Source: Nitrosopumilaceae archaeon
Lineage (GTDB): Archaea > Thermoproteota > Nitrososphaeria > Nitrososphaerales > Nitrosopumilaceae
Assembly (NCBI GenBank): GCA_035631875.1
Contig: DASQHX010000010.1
Span: 124,001 to 188,000 of the forward strand
Direction of reading: 5' to 3'
DNA length: 64,000 nucleotides
Position numbers and translations under genes: made by a program. The first letter of the stretch is position 1. Each line of letters opens with the position of its first letter. The notes below the pieces were generated by a model, which worked only from the letters and a program-made list of their open reading frames with translations, ran no database searches and was not told the DNA's origin. Below are positions 1-8,782 of this stretch, in pieces.

Positions 1-231
1 ACATACATTACAATTTTGTATAAATCAGTTGAAAGTATATTTTTTTTACATTTTATACAGCTCATAGATATTGTTTTTGTCATTTTATCAAATGAGATCT
101 GTGGCTTCTATAAGGATCAGCGATCAGCTGATCTTGATAAAAAATGACCATCGGTTGACAATCTGTTTTATGTATGATGCCTAATTTGTAACACGTAAAG
201 GTGAAATAAGGGGGCAAAAAACCTCTAACAT

Positions 232-600
232 ATGTGGAATATGGATACAAAAAAAATGTTAGAGTTTTACAACCAATACCAAAATATGGTAAACAGTCCA
301 TTTGCATTTCCACGTATGCCACCAATGGCAAATCATCCTCGTGGGATATCTATGACTGGCAAGCTAAAAGATAGCATAGTTAGAGACAATTCAGTAATGA
401 TGGAAAGATTGTCAGATTTTTACACAATGTTCCAACAATATGCAGCAGGACTTTTTGATTTAGCTCCAAACCAGTTTGGCCCATCTCACCCCATGCATAA
501 AGGAGTAAATTCCGTAAATGCACTTCAAGTTGAAAACGAGCAACTAAAAAAAGAAAACGCCGTATTAAAAAAAGACTTGGAAAAACAAAAGCAAAAATAA
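232..600 (+). CDS. Hypothetical protein with C-terminal coiled coil
   Basis: A 122-residue soluble protein I cannot assign to a family. The first 80 residues are rich in Met, Pro and aromatic residues. The last 30 are a heptad-like Glu/Lys/Leu stretch beginning ALQVENEQLKKEN, a likely coiled coil for oligomerisation. There is no signal peptide and no cysteine pair. ATG is used at 232, with an in-frame alternative ATG at 241. A weak resemblance to small phasin/PhaE-like helical proteins is possible but unproven. The downstream gene starts 31 bases later on the same strand, so the two could be co-transcribed. Confidence 0.6.
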   Translation: MWNMDTKKMLEFYNQYQNMVNSPFAFPRMPPMANHPRGISMTGKLKDSIVRDNSVMMERLSDFYTMFQQYAAGLFDLAPNQFGPSHPMHKGVNSVNALQVENEQLKKENAVLKKDLEKQKQK

Positions 601-631
601 AATCCACCTTTATAAAGCCTAGAACGTCATA

Positions 632-1030
632 TTGAGCATGGTGAAGACCCCAGTTGAGAAATGGCAAGAAGATATTTCAGGTTATAGAAAAAAATGCCAA
701 AAAATTCTTCTATCATCAAAATCGGTAAGATATGTAGGACTAATCAATGAATATGGAAGAACTATGACTGGAATAATAAGACCTGGTACCAAAATATATT
801 TAAAATCAGAACCAGCTAGAAACGAATTCTTTCTAATTTCAACACTATTAACAATGAGACGCTCAAATGACAATGCAATAGGTAGTATGGATTGTGCAAT
901 TTTCAAACATGACAAAGTTACTTTGATTGCATTCCAAAGAAATGAAGGAATTTATTATATTTCGGTGGATAAAAATGCGAGCCTAAGTTCTTTAGATAAA
1001 ATAATTAATAAAATCAAAAAATTAATTTAG
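632..1030 (+). CDS. Conserved archaeal protein, possibly DUF6659-like
   Basis: A 132-residue protein of mixed alpha/beta pattern: an N-terminal helix, strands around YVGLINEYGRTMTG and LIAFQRNEGIYYISV, and a C-terminal Lys-rich helix. This order resembles roadblock/profilin-like small folds and thaumarchaeal proteins I associate with DUF6659, from memory only. The start is TTG at 632, with an ATG two codons later at 638; either is possible. The stop codon interlocks with the stop of the convergent VOC gene, giving a 4-base overlap. Function unknown. Confidence 0.6.
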   Translation: MSMVKTPVEKWQEDISGYRKKCQKILLSSKSVRYVGLINEYGRTMTGIIRPGTKIYLKSEPARNEFFLISTLLTMRRSNDNAIGSMDCAIFKHDKVTLIAFQRNEGIYYISVDKNASLSSLDKIINKIKKLI

Positions 1031-1437
1031 AGTGGGGCAAACCCGTGGAATCCTCGTGCTTGTTTTACACTGTCTGGAGGCGCAGGTTCAAACAAAGATA
1101 TCATATATTTATCAGGATCCAAAACTATTGCGTTTGTACCTGGCTTGTGAGATTCAATGTCTCTGTATATTGTAACGTTTTGTGATTTGAGTTCTTGTAT
1201 TGCTGATTTAATGTCACCAACTACAAGACCAATTACAATGCCATTCTCAATAGACGTGCCCGTGTTTATCTTAGTTGTAGCAGGATGTAAAATAACCGTA
1301 GCACCTTGCTTTCCAAGTTCTACCCAGTTTTCTCTTTTGTTTTTAATTGGCATACCTATTATTTCATTATAAAATTTTACAGATTTTTCCAAGTTTGACA
1401 CAGCAATTATTACACTACCAAGGTGCTTTATGTTCAT
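1027..1437 (-). CDS. VOC-family (glyoxalase/bleomycin resistance-like) protein
   Basis: A 136-residue single VOC module with the typical two beta-alpha-beta-beta-beta halves. The N-terminal half begins IKHLGSVIIAVSNLEKSVKFY. The second half contains GLVVGDIKSAIQEL and ends with the metal-site strand NAIVLDPDKYMISLFEP, whose final Glu is the usual metal ligand. Such proteins dimerise and act on varied substrates (lactoylglutathione, methylmalonyl-CoA, dioxygenase substrates), so the substrate is not predictable here. The length fits one VOC domain pair. Confidence 0.8.
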   Translation of the reverse strand: MNIKHLGSVIIAVSNLEKSVKFYNEIIGMPIKNKRENWVELGKQGATVILHPATTKINTGTSIENGIVIGLVVGDIKSAIQELKSQNVTIYRDIESHKPGTNAIVLDPDKYMISLFEPAPPDSVKQARGFHGFAPL

Positions 1438-1474
1438 AATGAAGTTTGAATATACTTTGTTAAAAACCCTTATG

Positions 1475-1693
1475 CTATACTACTTGAATCATTGTTTCAG
1501 TTCTTTCCACACCTTTGATATTTTGGATTTCAGAGGTAACATCTTTTATCTGTGACAATGATTTAACTTCGATTAAAGCTACTGCGTCAAATTGACCACT
1601 TACTGGAAACGAATCATATACTGATTTTACCATTCGTAATCTTGCGGCAATAAGTTTTTTTGGAGACTTTACCAGTACTACTGCTTTTACCAT
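1475..1693 (-). CDS. Stand-alone Lrp/AsnC ligand-binding (RAM) domain protein
   Basis: A 72-residue protein consisting only of the RAM (SAM) fold of Lrp/AsnC regulators, with the pattern AVVLVKSPKKLIAARL, FDAVALIEVKSLSQI and GVERTETMIQVV. It lacks the helix-turn-helix of full-length Lrp, so by itself it should not bind DNA. Known stand-alone RAM proteins bind amino acids and form oligomers, and may partner with full Lrp proteins. It overlaps the upstream paralogue (start at 1926) by 7 bases, indicating a translationally coupled pair that could form hetero-oligomers. Confidence 0.8.
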   Translation of the reverse strand: MVKAVVLVKSPKKLIAARLRMVKSVYDSFPVSGQFDAVALIEVKSLSQIKDVTSEIQNIKGVERTETMIQVV

Positions 1694-1926
1694 CCCAGGT
1701 TTACCTCCACCTCAATTAAAGTTTCAGTAGTAACAATTTCTCTAATCTTCTTAAAATCAATTACAACATTGTTAATGTCATCCATTGTTCCTTGAAGAAC
1801 TACAACAATATCAGCTCTGCCTGTTACAACCATTATTTCTCGTACCACCTTTCGAATTTTTCGAAGTGTTAGTAGTACATTGTCTACCTTGCCTGGTTTA
1901 ACAGTAATTAGACAAAGTGCGCGCAT
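1687..1926 (-). CDS. Stand-alone Lrp/AsnC ligand-binding (RAM) domain protein
   Basis: A 79-residue RAM-only protein, first of a two-gene pair. Diagnostic segments are ALCLITVKPGKVDNVLLTL, the central GRADIVVVLQGTMDDI (the family GxyDivv core before the ligand loop) and the final strand ETLIEVEV. No DNA-binding domain is present. Its last codons overlap the start of the second RAM gene. It may sense an amino acid and modulate a DNA-binding Lrp encoded elsewhere; the ligand is unknown. Confidence 0.8.
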   Translation of the reverse strand: MRALCLITVKPGKVDNVLLTLRKIRKVVREIMVVTGRADIVVVLQGTMDDINNVVIDFKKIREIVTTETLIEVEVNLGW

Positions 1927-2015
1927 TATTAGTAATATTATTTACGTATGGATAAGTATGATCTTTTAAAAAATATAATTCATACAATAAATCAGTTGAA
2001 ATTAATAGATGCAGA

Positions 2016-2240
2016 TTAATCTTCTGAAGCTTCTTGAGAACGGGCCTCTTCAAGATACGCTTTTCGTGCCTCAAGTTCAGCTTCTTTATCCATATTTGTA
2101 TCATCTTCTACCACGATAATTCCCGCATCATCACTAGAAACCAAATCCTGTTTTAGTTTTGGCTTAGCTTTTGCTGTTGCTTTTTTCTTTTTTTCACTAG
2201 AGCTCTTTTTCTTTGTTTCTTTTTTCTTATCTTTTGCCAA
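2016..2240 (-). CDS. Small Lys/Glu-rich low-complexity protein
   Basis: A 74-residue, highly charged protein. The first 40 residues are dominated by Lys with Ser and Ala. The second half is acidic (SSDDAGIIVVEDDTNMDKE) and ends in a short charged helix. There is no recognisable domain, signal peptide or membrane segment. It is likely intrinsically disordered and may bind nucleic acid through the basic tail, which is inference only. The reading frame is clean from ATG and stands alone next to tRNA-Phe. Confidence 0.55.
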   Translation of the reverse strand: MAKDKKKETKKKSSSEKKKKATAKAKPKLKQDLVSSDDAGIIVVEDDTNMDKEAELEARKAYLEEARSQEASED

Positions 2241-2326
2241 TGACGATTAACCAAAATTGGAGACCATATTATTAAACTTGTCTCAAGATTGTTCGTCGAT
2301 CACATGATCTAATTAATAAAATTCAG

Positions 2327-2400
2327 TGCCGCCGGCGGGACTTGAACGCGCGACAGCTCGGTCTTCAGCCGAGTGCTCTCCCGGGCTGAGCTACGGCGGC
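2327..2400 (-). tRNA. tRNA-Phe (GAA)
   Basis: Read on the minus strand, the segment folds as a complete 74-base cloverleaf. The 7-bp acceptor stem is GCCGCCG/CGGCGGC with discriminator A, followed by a D arm, anticodon stem CTCGG/CCGAG with loop CTGAAGA (anticodon GAA), and a T loop TTCAAGT. The T stem (GCGCG/CCCGC) has one C-C mismatch. No intron is present and CCA is not encoded. Its GC content is far above the surrounding DNA, as expected for a structural RNA. Confidence 0.95.
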
Positions 2401-2440
2401 ACATCGAAATATCCAATTTCGGGGGAATTAAAGTGTGTCT

Positions 2441-2980
2441 TTATTTTTTCCAGGCAATGTCATTGATCATTTTTCTTTTATTGATGACACGTGCTATAAC
2501 AAAAAGCAAATCTGCTAATCTGTTTATGTAAATCTTACATGTCTTGTTTATTTCTTCAATTTCTGCCAAATACACAATGCTAGTTTCTGCTCTACGCGAT
2601 ATTGCACGAGCCATGTGTACTTGTGATGCTATTTGGTCTCCTCCAGGCAATATGAAATAAGAAATTGGACTCAATTCCTTTTCTAGTTCATCTATATGAT
2701 ATTCAAGGAATTCAACCATCTCATCTGTAACTCTATTTGAGATATTTTTTAAATCAGGGTTTGCGAGATCTGCGCCAACTACAAACAAGTCATTTTGAAT
2801 CTTTGTCAGTAAAGATGTAATGTCAGCATCTAATTTTAATGAGAGTGCAATTCCAAGTGAGGAGTTTAATTCATCCACTGTACCATATGCAATTATCCTT
2901 GGACTTGATTTTCGTATACGATTACCTCCTATGAGACCAGTAGAACCATCGTCGCCAGTTTTTGTATATATTTTTACCAT
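2441..2980 (-). CDS. pduO: Cob(I)alamin adenosyltransferase, PduO type
   Basis: A 179-residue enzyme that transfers the adenosyl group of ATP to cob(I)alamin to make adenosylcobalamin. The N-terminus KIYTKTGDDGSTGLIGG is the PduO-family ATP-binding signature. GTVDELNSSLG and the helix ARAISRRAET carry the conserved Arg residues of the active site, and DLLFVIARVIN closes the fold. Length matches the family. It lies alone, with tRNA-Phe downstream. The cobalt transporter genes at 18.3-19.3 kb fit the same cofactor economy. Confidence 0.9.
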   Translation of the reverse strand: MVKIYTKTGDDGSTGLIGGNRIRKSSPRIIAYGTVDELNSSLGIALSLKLDADITSLLTKIQNDLFVVGADLANPDLKNISNRVTDEMVEFLEYHIDELEKELSPISYFILPGGDQIASQVHMARAISRRAETSIVYLAEIEEINKTCKIYINRLADLLFVIARVINKRKMINDIAWKK

Positions 2981-3167
2981 TGATTTATTGGTAGTTTAGG
3001 CGCTTTTATCTTGTTCGAATTATTTAATAGTACAAATAGTTCGGTTAGAACATGTTAAATTATCTACATATTCACTATAAATTACATTTAATTTGCAAGA
3101 ACAAATCCAATGACAAACAAGTAGCAAAATCAAAAAATTCATCACATGACAATAAAAAGGAATCTTA

Positions 3168-3698
3168 ATGTTATTTGATTTTTTTTATATTATATCAGAA
3201 CTAAAAAAAATCCCTCGTAAGGGATGGAAGGATAAAGTTGGTATTACTCATCCTGAATCAGTAGCAGATCATTCATTTAGTGCAGCTGTTATGGCAATGG
3301 TTTTTTCTGATTTAAAAAAATTGAATACTGAAAAAATGTTAAAGATGGCATTACTACATGATCTTTCAGAATCCATTACTGGAGATTTTACACCAGAAGA
3401 AATTTCTAAGAACGATAAAAAAGAAATTGAAGATCAAACAATGAAAGAAATCCTTGCAAAACTACCGTCAGAAATTTCAATCGGATATGAAAAAATATGG
3501 AACGAGTTTCAGGATGGAACTTCAAAAGAATCCATATTGATGCATGAGATTGATCGTCTAGAAATGGCAATACAATCTTTAAAATATAATGCAGAAGGAC
3601 ATCCAAAAGATAAACTTGCATTATTTTTCGAATCTGCAAAAAAGGACATAAAGAGTAAAGAAATTCTAGAAATTTTAGGCGAGATATCCTATAAATAA
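3168..3698 (+). CDS. HD-domain hydrolase (YfbR/HDDC2-like nucleotidase)
   Basis: A 176-residue HD-superfamily metal-dependent phosphohydrolase. His35 in SVADHSF, His64-Asp65 in ALLHDLSESITGDF and a distal Asp in MHEIDRLEM give the H...HD...D metal site. The spacing and the SESITGD extension match the YfbR/HDDC2 5'-deoxyribonucleotidase group, which dephosphorylates dNMPs; substrate is inferred from that likeness. The ATG at 3168 follows a purine-rich AAAAGGA stretch. The next gene starts 22 bases downstream. Confidence 0.8.
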   Translation: MLFDFFYIISELKKIPRKGWKDKVGITHPESVADHSFSAAVMAMVFSDLKKLNTEKMLKMALLHDLSESITGDFTPEEISKNDKKEIEDQTMKEILAKLPSEISIGYEKIWNEFQDGTSKESILMHEIDRLEMAIQSLKYNAEGHPKDKLALFFESAKKDIKSKEILEILGEISYK

Positions 3699-3719
3699 CA
3701 AAACATCAATACAAATTGT

Positions 3720-4067
3720 ATGCAGTATTTTGTAGCCCTCAAGATTGGTGAGAAGCGTGTCAAGGAAGCAAGAATGCACCTAAACAAATATGCAAATGGT
3801 ACAGCAATGCCTGCTCTTGCATTAAAGGACAACAAGACAAATGTCTGGGAACCAGTAGGTGAGGAAAACCTGTATGCTGTTCTAAATGATGGTGGAGGGT
3901 ATGTATTAACAGATGTAAGTGGATACATGGTTGTATTATGTGATAAAAATGGTATTTCAAAAGCCATTGCAAGAGGACTGGATACTGAACGCAAAGATGC
4001 AATAGTGAAGATGTTGCAGGCAGATAGTCTTCAAGAATTCAAAGGTCAAGTATCACTGCCAGTATGA
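3720..4067 (+). CDS. Conserved hypothetical protein
   Basis: A 115-residue soluble protein without a domain I recognise. It has regular alternating strands and helices (QYFVALKIGEKRVKEAR, GGYVLTDVSGYMVVLCDKNG) and a C-terminal helix DAIVKMLQADSLQEF. There are no signal peptide, membrane segments or cysteine clusters. It starts 22 bases after the HD hydrolase on the same strand and may be co-transcribed with it. The convergent metalloprotease ends 62 bases downstream. Confidence 0.65.
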   Translation: MQYFVALKIGEKRVKEARMHLNKYANGTAMPALALKDNKTNVWEPVGEENLYAVLNDGGGYVLTDVSGYMVVLCDKNGISKAIARGLDTERKDAIVKMLQADSLQEFKGQVSLPV

Positions 4068-4129
4068 TATAAAATTAAAAAATAAATGACATGCTAAATT
4101 AATAATAATCTAATCAAATTAAATAAAAT

Positions 4130-5206
4130 TTAGATTTTGATTATTCCGTGTTGGATAATATATTGAATCCCTTTTACAAATTCATCATCAGATATCTGGT
4201 TGTTTTTCCACCACCCAGCATCATTTTTTATCCATGATGGAATTTTTGAAGCTTGTGAATATGGGTTTGTTAAAGTAGTGTTTATGATTTTTTGTTTGAC
4301 AAGATATTGCAGTCCTTTGATAAAATCATCATCTGAGACATAGCCGTTAGCCCACCCTCCAGCATTAGTTTTAATCCAATCTGGGATTAATGCAGGTTGC
4401 GGTACAGGTATTTCACCAAATCCATTATTGCCATAGATTAATTTGATTTCGTATGTGTCATAAGGCGTTATATCAAAATGTGAATTCCCAATTGCAATAA
4501 CAACTGGAACCATAATTGATGGAATACTTGTATACCCATGTATCCATTGTGACAAGTCATTTGGATTATCTGAAAGAAAATGACCCAGTCCTAACGCGTG
4601 GCCCATTTCATGGCGTATTATCATTCCAAGTTGAGCGTCACCTAATGCATAGCCAGTATAATATGGCACCCAATTTGTAGTTGTGTAGATAACGTTTGCA
4701 TCACGGGTTTCATTTTGAATTGCATTTATGTTAACTTGTAAATAATAAACTTGAATACTAGCCTTATGATGTTCATAATCATATTGAGTGATTCCTCCTA
4801 TCTCAGTTTGTAAAGCAGTATCATCTGGTTTTTCTTTATAATTAATTATTATATCACAATTTGAATAATCAAATGTTTTTTGTTGCCAGAGAAAAACTTT
4901 GACAAGGGTAATTTTCCATATTGGAGTATGGCTTGCAGGCGTCCCTTGTGAAGTATTTAATTTTGTAGACCAATCAATTGTCGCATATTCAGTTTGAGTA
5001 AGCATACGATTTCCAATTAAAGGAAAATTTGGATCCGGCGGTGGTTCTACTGCACATATGGTTGGACTATGGGCTAGCTTGAAATTTGTTCGTTGAAAAC
5101 CTTCTACCAGTGCAAACGATTGATGATAGGCATAGACAGATAATAGCAATATGATGAATATTGCTGTAATAGTTAATGTTCTCATGATTATTGAAACATG
5201 TTGCAT
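4130..5206 (-). CDS. Secreted matrixin-like zinc metalloprotease with WIK repeats
   Basis: A 358-residue exported protein. Residues 9-32 form a signal peptide or anchor (MRTLTITAIFIILLLSVYAY), and an internal ATG at residue 8 is an alternative start. The zinc site is H199-E200-x2-H203-x5-H209 within IIRHEMGHALGLGHF, followed by a Met-turn candidate SIMVPV, as in matrixins/metzincins. The C-terminus carries two copies of a roughly 45-residue repeat starting IPDWIKTNAGGW and IPSWIKNDAGWW and ending GLQYLVKQ/GIQYIIQH. I know such repeats from other thaumarchaeal surface proteins, where they probably attach to the cell envelope. Role: extracellular proteolysis, substrate unknown. Confidence 0.85.
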   Translation of the reverse strand: MQHVSIIMRTLTITAIFIILLLSVYAYHQSFALVEGFQRTNFKLAHSPTICAVEPPPDPNFPLIGNRMLTQTEYATIDWSTKLNTSQGTPASHTPIWKITLVKVFLWQQKTFDYSNCDIIINYKEKPDDTALQTEIGGITQYDYEHHKASIQVYYLQVNINAIQNETRDANVIYTTTNWVPYYTGYALGDAQLGMIIRHEMGHALGLGHFLSDNPNDLSQWIHGYTSIPSIMVPVVIAIGNSHFDITPYDTYEIKLIYGNNGFGEIPVPQPALIPDWIKTNAGGWANGYVSDDDFIKGLQYLVKQKIINTTLTNPYSQASKIPSWIKNDAGWWKNNQISDDEFVKGIQYIIQHGIIKI

Positions 5207-5282
5207 TATTTAAAAACAAGATGAGTTGAATCCATTTTAAATTCATTAAACATTAAATTAGTACATTTACTGAATCATAAGA

Positions 5283-6515
5283 ATGACAAAGAAATTTGAA
5301 CATGAGATAGAGGTCAAAGGCCATCTCATAGATTCAATGATACTTACAAAAATATTTGATGTAATAATGGATTTGGGTGGAGAGTTCCAAGTACAGGAAT
5401 TTAGAGTAGGAAAGAGAAAAAAAGACGAAAGCTACGCAAAGCTTCTCGTACAGGGCAAATCACAGAAACATCTTGATGAAATTTTAGAATCAGTATACCG
5501 TGCAGGCGCCACTTCAAAGATACAGCAGGAGATCAAGTTACAACCTGCACCGAAAGACATGGTGATGCCTGATGATTTTTACAGTACAACAAACAATCGT
5601 ACTGATATTTTCTACAAAGACCAGATGATAAAGGTAGAAAACATGATGATGGACAAATGTATTGTAGTTAAGGGAAACCGAGCTTGGTGTTCTCCCATTC
5701 GTGAAATTAAAAAAGGAGACATGATAATTGTGGGGGAAAGAGGAATAAGGATCACGCCTCCTGAAAGACCAAGAGAGGGAGTCAATCTTTTCCAGTTCAT
5801 GGGAAGCAGTAGCTCAAGTGAGCGTCCAACACAACACATTGCAAGAAAAGTTGCCCATGATATCTACAAGACAAAAAAAGAGAAAGGTAAAATTGTTCTA
5901 GTGGGCGGTCCTGCAATTGTACACACTGGCGCGTCTGATTCAATTGCAACACTAATAAGATTAGGGTTTATTGATGCAGTACTTGCTGGAAATGCACTTG
6001 CAGTTCATGATATAGAATATTCCACACTAGGAACTTCACTTGGGATGAATGTTCAAAATGGTACTTTGGCAGTAAGAGGGCATCGAAATCATATGCAGGC
6101 AATAAATTCAGTTTTCAAAGCAGGCACCATACCAAAAATGGTTGCAAATAAGACACTAACAAAAGGAATAATGTACGAATGTGTTAAAAGAAAAATTCCG
6201 TTTGTCTTGGCAGGCTCGTTGCGAGATGATGGACCGCTTCCTGATGTTATAACAGACATGACAGTTGCACAGAAAAAATACAAGGAGATCCTAAAGGATG
6301 CAAAAGTGGTAATAATGATATCAACTATGCTTCATTCTATTGCAACTGGGAACATGTTGCCTGCCGAGGTAAAAGTAATCGTAGTTGACATTAATCAGCC
6401 AACAGTAACCAAATTGATGGACCGAGGAACATGGCAAGCTCTTGGCATAGTCTCTGATGTTGGTGCATTTTTGCCTCTTGTAACACAAGAGATTCAAAAA
6501 TTGATCAAGAATTAG
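5283..6515 (+). CDS. TIGR00300-family LOR/SDH-domain protein (archaeal ornithine cyclodeaminase family)
   Basis: A 410-residue protein with an N-terminal LOR/SDH-type region (residues 1-100, starting KKFEHEIEVKGHLIDS) and a C-terminal Rossmann-like NAD-binding part beginning around GKIVLVGGPAIVHTGASDS. This matches the archaeal TIGR00300 family; a methanogen member has been shown to be an NAD-dependent ornithine cyclodeaminase making proline and ammonia. That reaction is the best guess here. Full family length and clean ATG start; it is a single-gene unit. Confidence 0.8.
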   Translation: MTKKFEHEIEVKGHLIDSMILTKIFDVIMDLGGEFQVQEFRVGKRKKDESYAKLLVQGKSQKHLDEILESVYRAGATSKIQQEIKLQPAPKDMVMPDDFYSTTNNRTDIFYKDQMIKVENMMMDKCIVVKGNRAWCSPIREIKKGDMIIVGERGIRITPPERPREGVNLFQFMGSSSSSERPTQHIARKVAHDIYKTKKEKGKIVLVGGPAIVHTGASDSIATLIRLGFIDAVLAGNALAVHDIEYSTLGTSLGMNVQNGTLAVRGHRNHMQAINSVFKAGTIPKMVANKTLTKGIMYECVKRKIPFVLAGSLRDDGPLPDVITDMTVAQKKYKEILKDAKVVIMISTMLHSIATGNMLPAEVKVIVVDINQPTVTKLMDRGTWQALGIVSDVGAFLPLVTQEIQKLIKN

Positions 6516-6579
6516 TGTTATCTAATCTTACAAATTTGTTTTACCATAGACAATAGTAGGAAATTACAATATGAACATG

Positions 6580-7230
6580 TTATATTGATTTGAGTTTGTA
6601 ACCGTGTTTTTTCATAATTTCCTGCACCTCTTCATCACTTACTTGATCAAACATTTCGTAGAATTCACCCACTGCATTAAAAATATACGGAGATTGTAAA
6701 ACTACTATGTCTGCTAATTGATTTAGTTCAGATATTGTTTCAGGAGGTCCGATAGGTATTGCAATTATGAGTTTTTTTGGTTTTTGTTTTTTTATCCAAT
6801 GAGCAGCTACTGACATGGTTGCCCCTGTAGCAATTCCGTCATCAACTAGAACAATAGTCTTTTCAGCTAAATCATATTCTCTGCTTTCTCTAAATTTCAT
6901 CAATCTGCGTTCAATTTCCTTTCTTTGCTTTGTAATCTCTTCTTCAACAAAACTTTCTGGAATGTTTAGCGCATTAATAATTTTGATGTTTGGAAAATAA
7001 CTTCCGTCATGCATAACTGCGCCTATTGCAAGCTCTTGATTGTCTGGTGCACCAACTTTTCTTGAAACTATAACATCTAATTTACAATTTAAAATAGAAG
7101 AGATCACATCAGCGATGATTACTCCACCTCTAGGTATAGCAAGGATTATAGGATTTTCATCTTTTAACCACAATAGCTTCTCGCAAAGTCTCTTTGCAGC
7201 GTCTGTTCTATCTTTAAAAATCTTATCCAT
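6580..7230 (-). CDS. Phosphoribosyltransferase-family protein (COG1926-like)
   Basis: A 216-residue type I phosphoribosyltransferase. The PRPP-binding motif is at residues 127-138 (VLVDDGIATGAT). Upstream, ILAIPRGGVIIADVIS (the PPi loop region) and SRKVGAPDNQELAIGAV match the COG1926 group rather than orotate or hypoxanthine enzymes. These proteins are often annotated as predicted phosphoribosyltransferases of unknown base specificity. It reads as a single gene. Confidence 0.8.
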   Translation of the reverse strand: MDKIFKDRTDAAKRLCEKLLWLKDENPIILAIPRGGVIIADVISSILNCKLDVIVSRKVGAPDNQELAIGAVMHDGSYFPNIKIINALNIPESFVEEEITKQRKEIERRLMKFRESREYDLAEKTIVLVDDGIATGATMSVAAHWIKKQKPKKLIIAIPIGPPETISELNQLADIVVLQSPYIFNAVGEFYEMFDQVSDEEVQEIMKKHGYKLKSI

Positions 7231-7281
7231 TATTTTTTATTGTATATTATCATATGATTAAAATCTTGCAAAACAAAATAA

Positions 7282-7443
7282 TCAGTGACGATGTTGTTTC
7301 ATGGATTTGAGATCCAACACTATTACTTTTCTTCCAAGAGAGTAATCACTACCACATATTGGACAGTTGAAACTATTCCATCCTATTTGATCAAGAATTA
7401 TTTCTTCGTTGGAATGATTTGCACATGTTAACCTTTGTTCCAT
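7282..7443 (-). CDS. Mini zinc-ribbon protein (53 aa)
   Basis: A 53-residue frame from ATG to TGA in an otherwise gene-free stretch of 342 bases. It contains one early Cys (LTCANHSNEE) and a CPxCG knuckle (FNCPICGSDYSLG), enough for a single zinc site with His12. The C-terminus is basic (KSMKQHRH). The CPxCG form and the lack of a competing frame argue that it is real. Such mini-proteins are common in archaea and usually act as RNA-, DNA- or protein-binding modules; the target is unknown. Confidence 0.65.
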   Translation of the reverse strand: MEQRLTCANHSNEEIILDQIGWNSFNCPICGSDYSLGRKVIVLDLKSMKQHRH

Positions 7444-7572
7444 GAAAAATATACTATATTTTTCTTAATAAGCAGGTGTACTAGATTGTATATGACAATT
7501 GAATGGAATCATGGATCGTCAAGATGATGAGAGAGGTTTAATATTCATATATGATTATTTCTTAATCACATT

Positions 7573-8337
7573 ATGAGATTAAAAGACAAAGTTGCAATAG
7601 TTAGTGGTGCCTCAAGTGACATAGGATTAGAAATTTCAAAAAGATTTGTCGAGGAGGGTGCAAATGTTGTTTTATTAGGCAGAAATTTTGACAAACTTGA
7701 GAAAGCGCGAAAAACAATAAAAAACTATGACACAAAAACAGTCGGAATTCCATGTGATCTTACAAATGAGGCGCAGGTGTTACAGACAGTAAAACAAATT
7801 TCTGATCATTATAGAAAAATAGACATACTTGTAAACAGTGCAGGTCTTATCAACGACCCAATACATTTTCATGAAATGCCCGAATCTGATTGGTCAGCTT
7901 TGATAAACACAAACATCTACGGAACTTTTAGAATTACAAAATCAGTCTTAATTAAAATGCTAGAAAATAAAAGTGGATCAATCATTAACATTGGTTCAAT
8001 ATCAAGTGAACGTGCAATACCAAAGGTACACTTGACGGTATATTGTACAACCAAGGCTGCAATTAACATGTTTACAAAAGGCATAGCTATAGAATATGCA
8101 AGAAAAAACATTCGTTGTAACTGTATAAATCCTGGAATCATCAATGCCGGAATGATAAAACCTTATGTGGATTATCCTGATGCAAGAAAAGTTTTAGAGG
8201 ACAAACAACCATTAAACAGGATAGGAGAACCTGTGGATGTTGCAAATGCTGCTGTCTACTTGGCATCAGATGAAGCAAGTTGGATTACTGGTATGATCTT
8301 AAATGTAGATGGTGGAAAATCCGCCTCTGAAGGATAA
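7573..8337 (+). CDS. Short-chain dehydrogenase/reductase (FabG-like)
   Basis: A 254-residue classical SDR. The cofactor motif is [10 protein letters not shown] near residue 12, where family consensus is TGxxxGIG; the NAG motif is NSAG near 88; and the catalytic set is Ser142/144, Tyr157 and Lys161 (VYCTTK). The C-terminal [21 protein letters not shown] is the standard SDR end. It probably uses NAD(P)H for a keto/hydroxy conversion; substrate unknown. Asp in place of the usual Gly in the glycine-rich loop (ASSDIG versus ASSGIG) is a mild deviation seen in some SDRs. Confidence 0.9.
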   Translation: MRLKDKVAIVSGASSDIGLEISKRFVEEGANVVLLGRNFDKLEKARKTIKNYDTKTVGIPCDLTNEAQVLQTVKQISDHYRKIDILVNSAGLINDPIHFHEMPESDWSALINTNIYGTFRITKSVLIKMLENKSGSIINIGSISSERAIPKVHLTVYCTTKAAINMFTKGIAIEYARKNIRCNCINPGIINAGMIKPYVDYPDARKVLEDKQPLNRIGEPVDVANAAVYLASDEASWITGMILNVDGGKSASEG

Positions 8338-8374
8338 TTAAAATAAAGAGTGATTGTTTTTTGTTACTTGAATT

Positions 8375-8728
8375 TTATTCCATTCTTTTGTAAATTGATT
8401 TAAAATCTTCTGCTATCAGGTATGCCGTATTCTCAAGATGTGTAACTTCAGTCATGTTTGATTTCCCTCTAGCTAGCTGTCGCATCTGTGTCATGCATTT
8501 GTGGATTTGATTGTGATCTGGTGTCGCCTCATCAGACCAAATATTGAAGCATTCTACAAAATCAAGACAAAAATTCAAGACTATTAATTCCCAATCTTTA
8601 GTGTTGGTTGGATATCCTATGCCCTGAGCAAGTGTACGAAACTCATTACTTCGATCAATAAGGAGCATTTTGAGTGCTTTGTGTGCTTTTTTTAAATCAT
8701 AATTATCTAAAGCGCTTGAACCTTGCAT
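8375..8728 (-). CDS. Conserved hypothetical helical protein
   Basis: A 117-residue, mostly helical soluble protein with no family I recognise. Helices run around LKKAHKALKMLLIDRSNEF, WELIVLNFCLDFVECFNIW and MTQMRQLARG. There is no zinc motif or membrane segment. It is convergent with the SDR gene, 37 bases apart. The frame is well populated with typical codons for this genome, which supports a real gene. Confidence 0.6.
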   Translation of the reverse strand: MQGSSALDNYDLKKAHKALKMLLIDRSNEFRTLAQGIGYPTNTKDWELIVLNFCLDFVECFNIWSDEATPDHNQIHKCMTQMRQLARGKSNMTEVTHLENTAYLIAEDFKSIYKRME

Positions 8729-8782
8729 ACAAATTATATCATTTGGTTTTATTTTAAGGATCTTATTATTTTCATAATTTAT

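Noticed and set aside
115-133. GATCAGC tandem copy and GATCAGCTGATC palindrome
   Set aside because: Short, and no gene context supports an operator or origin.
80-331. 83-residue minus-strand frame over the start of the first gene
   Set aside because: Overlaps the 232 gene antisense; composition is unlike a real protein and no motif is present.
1898-2104. 68-residue minus-strand frame
   Set aside because: Overlaps the Lys-rich gene and the RAM gene in another frame; no domain and poor composition.
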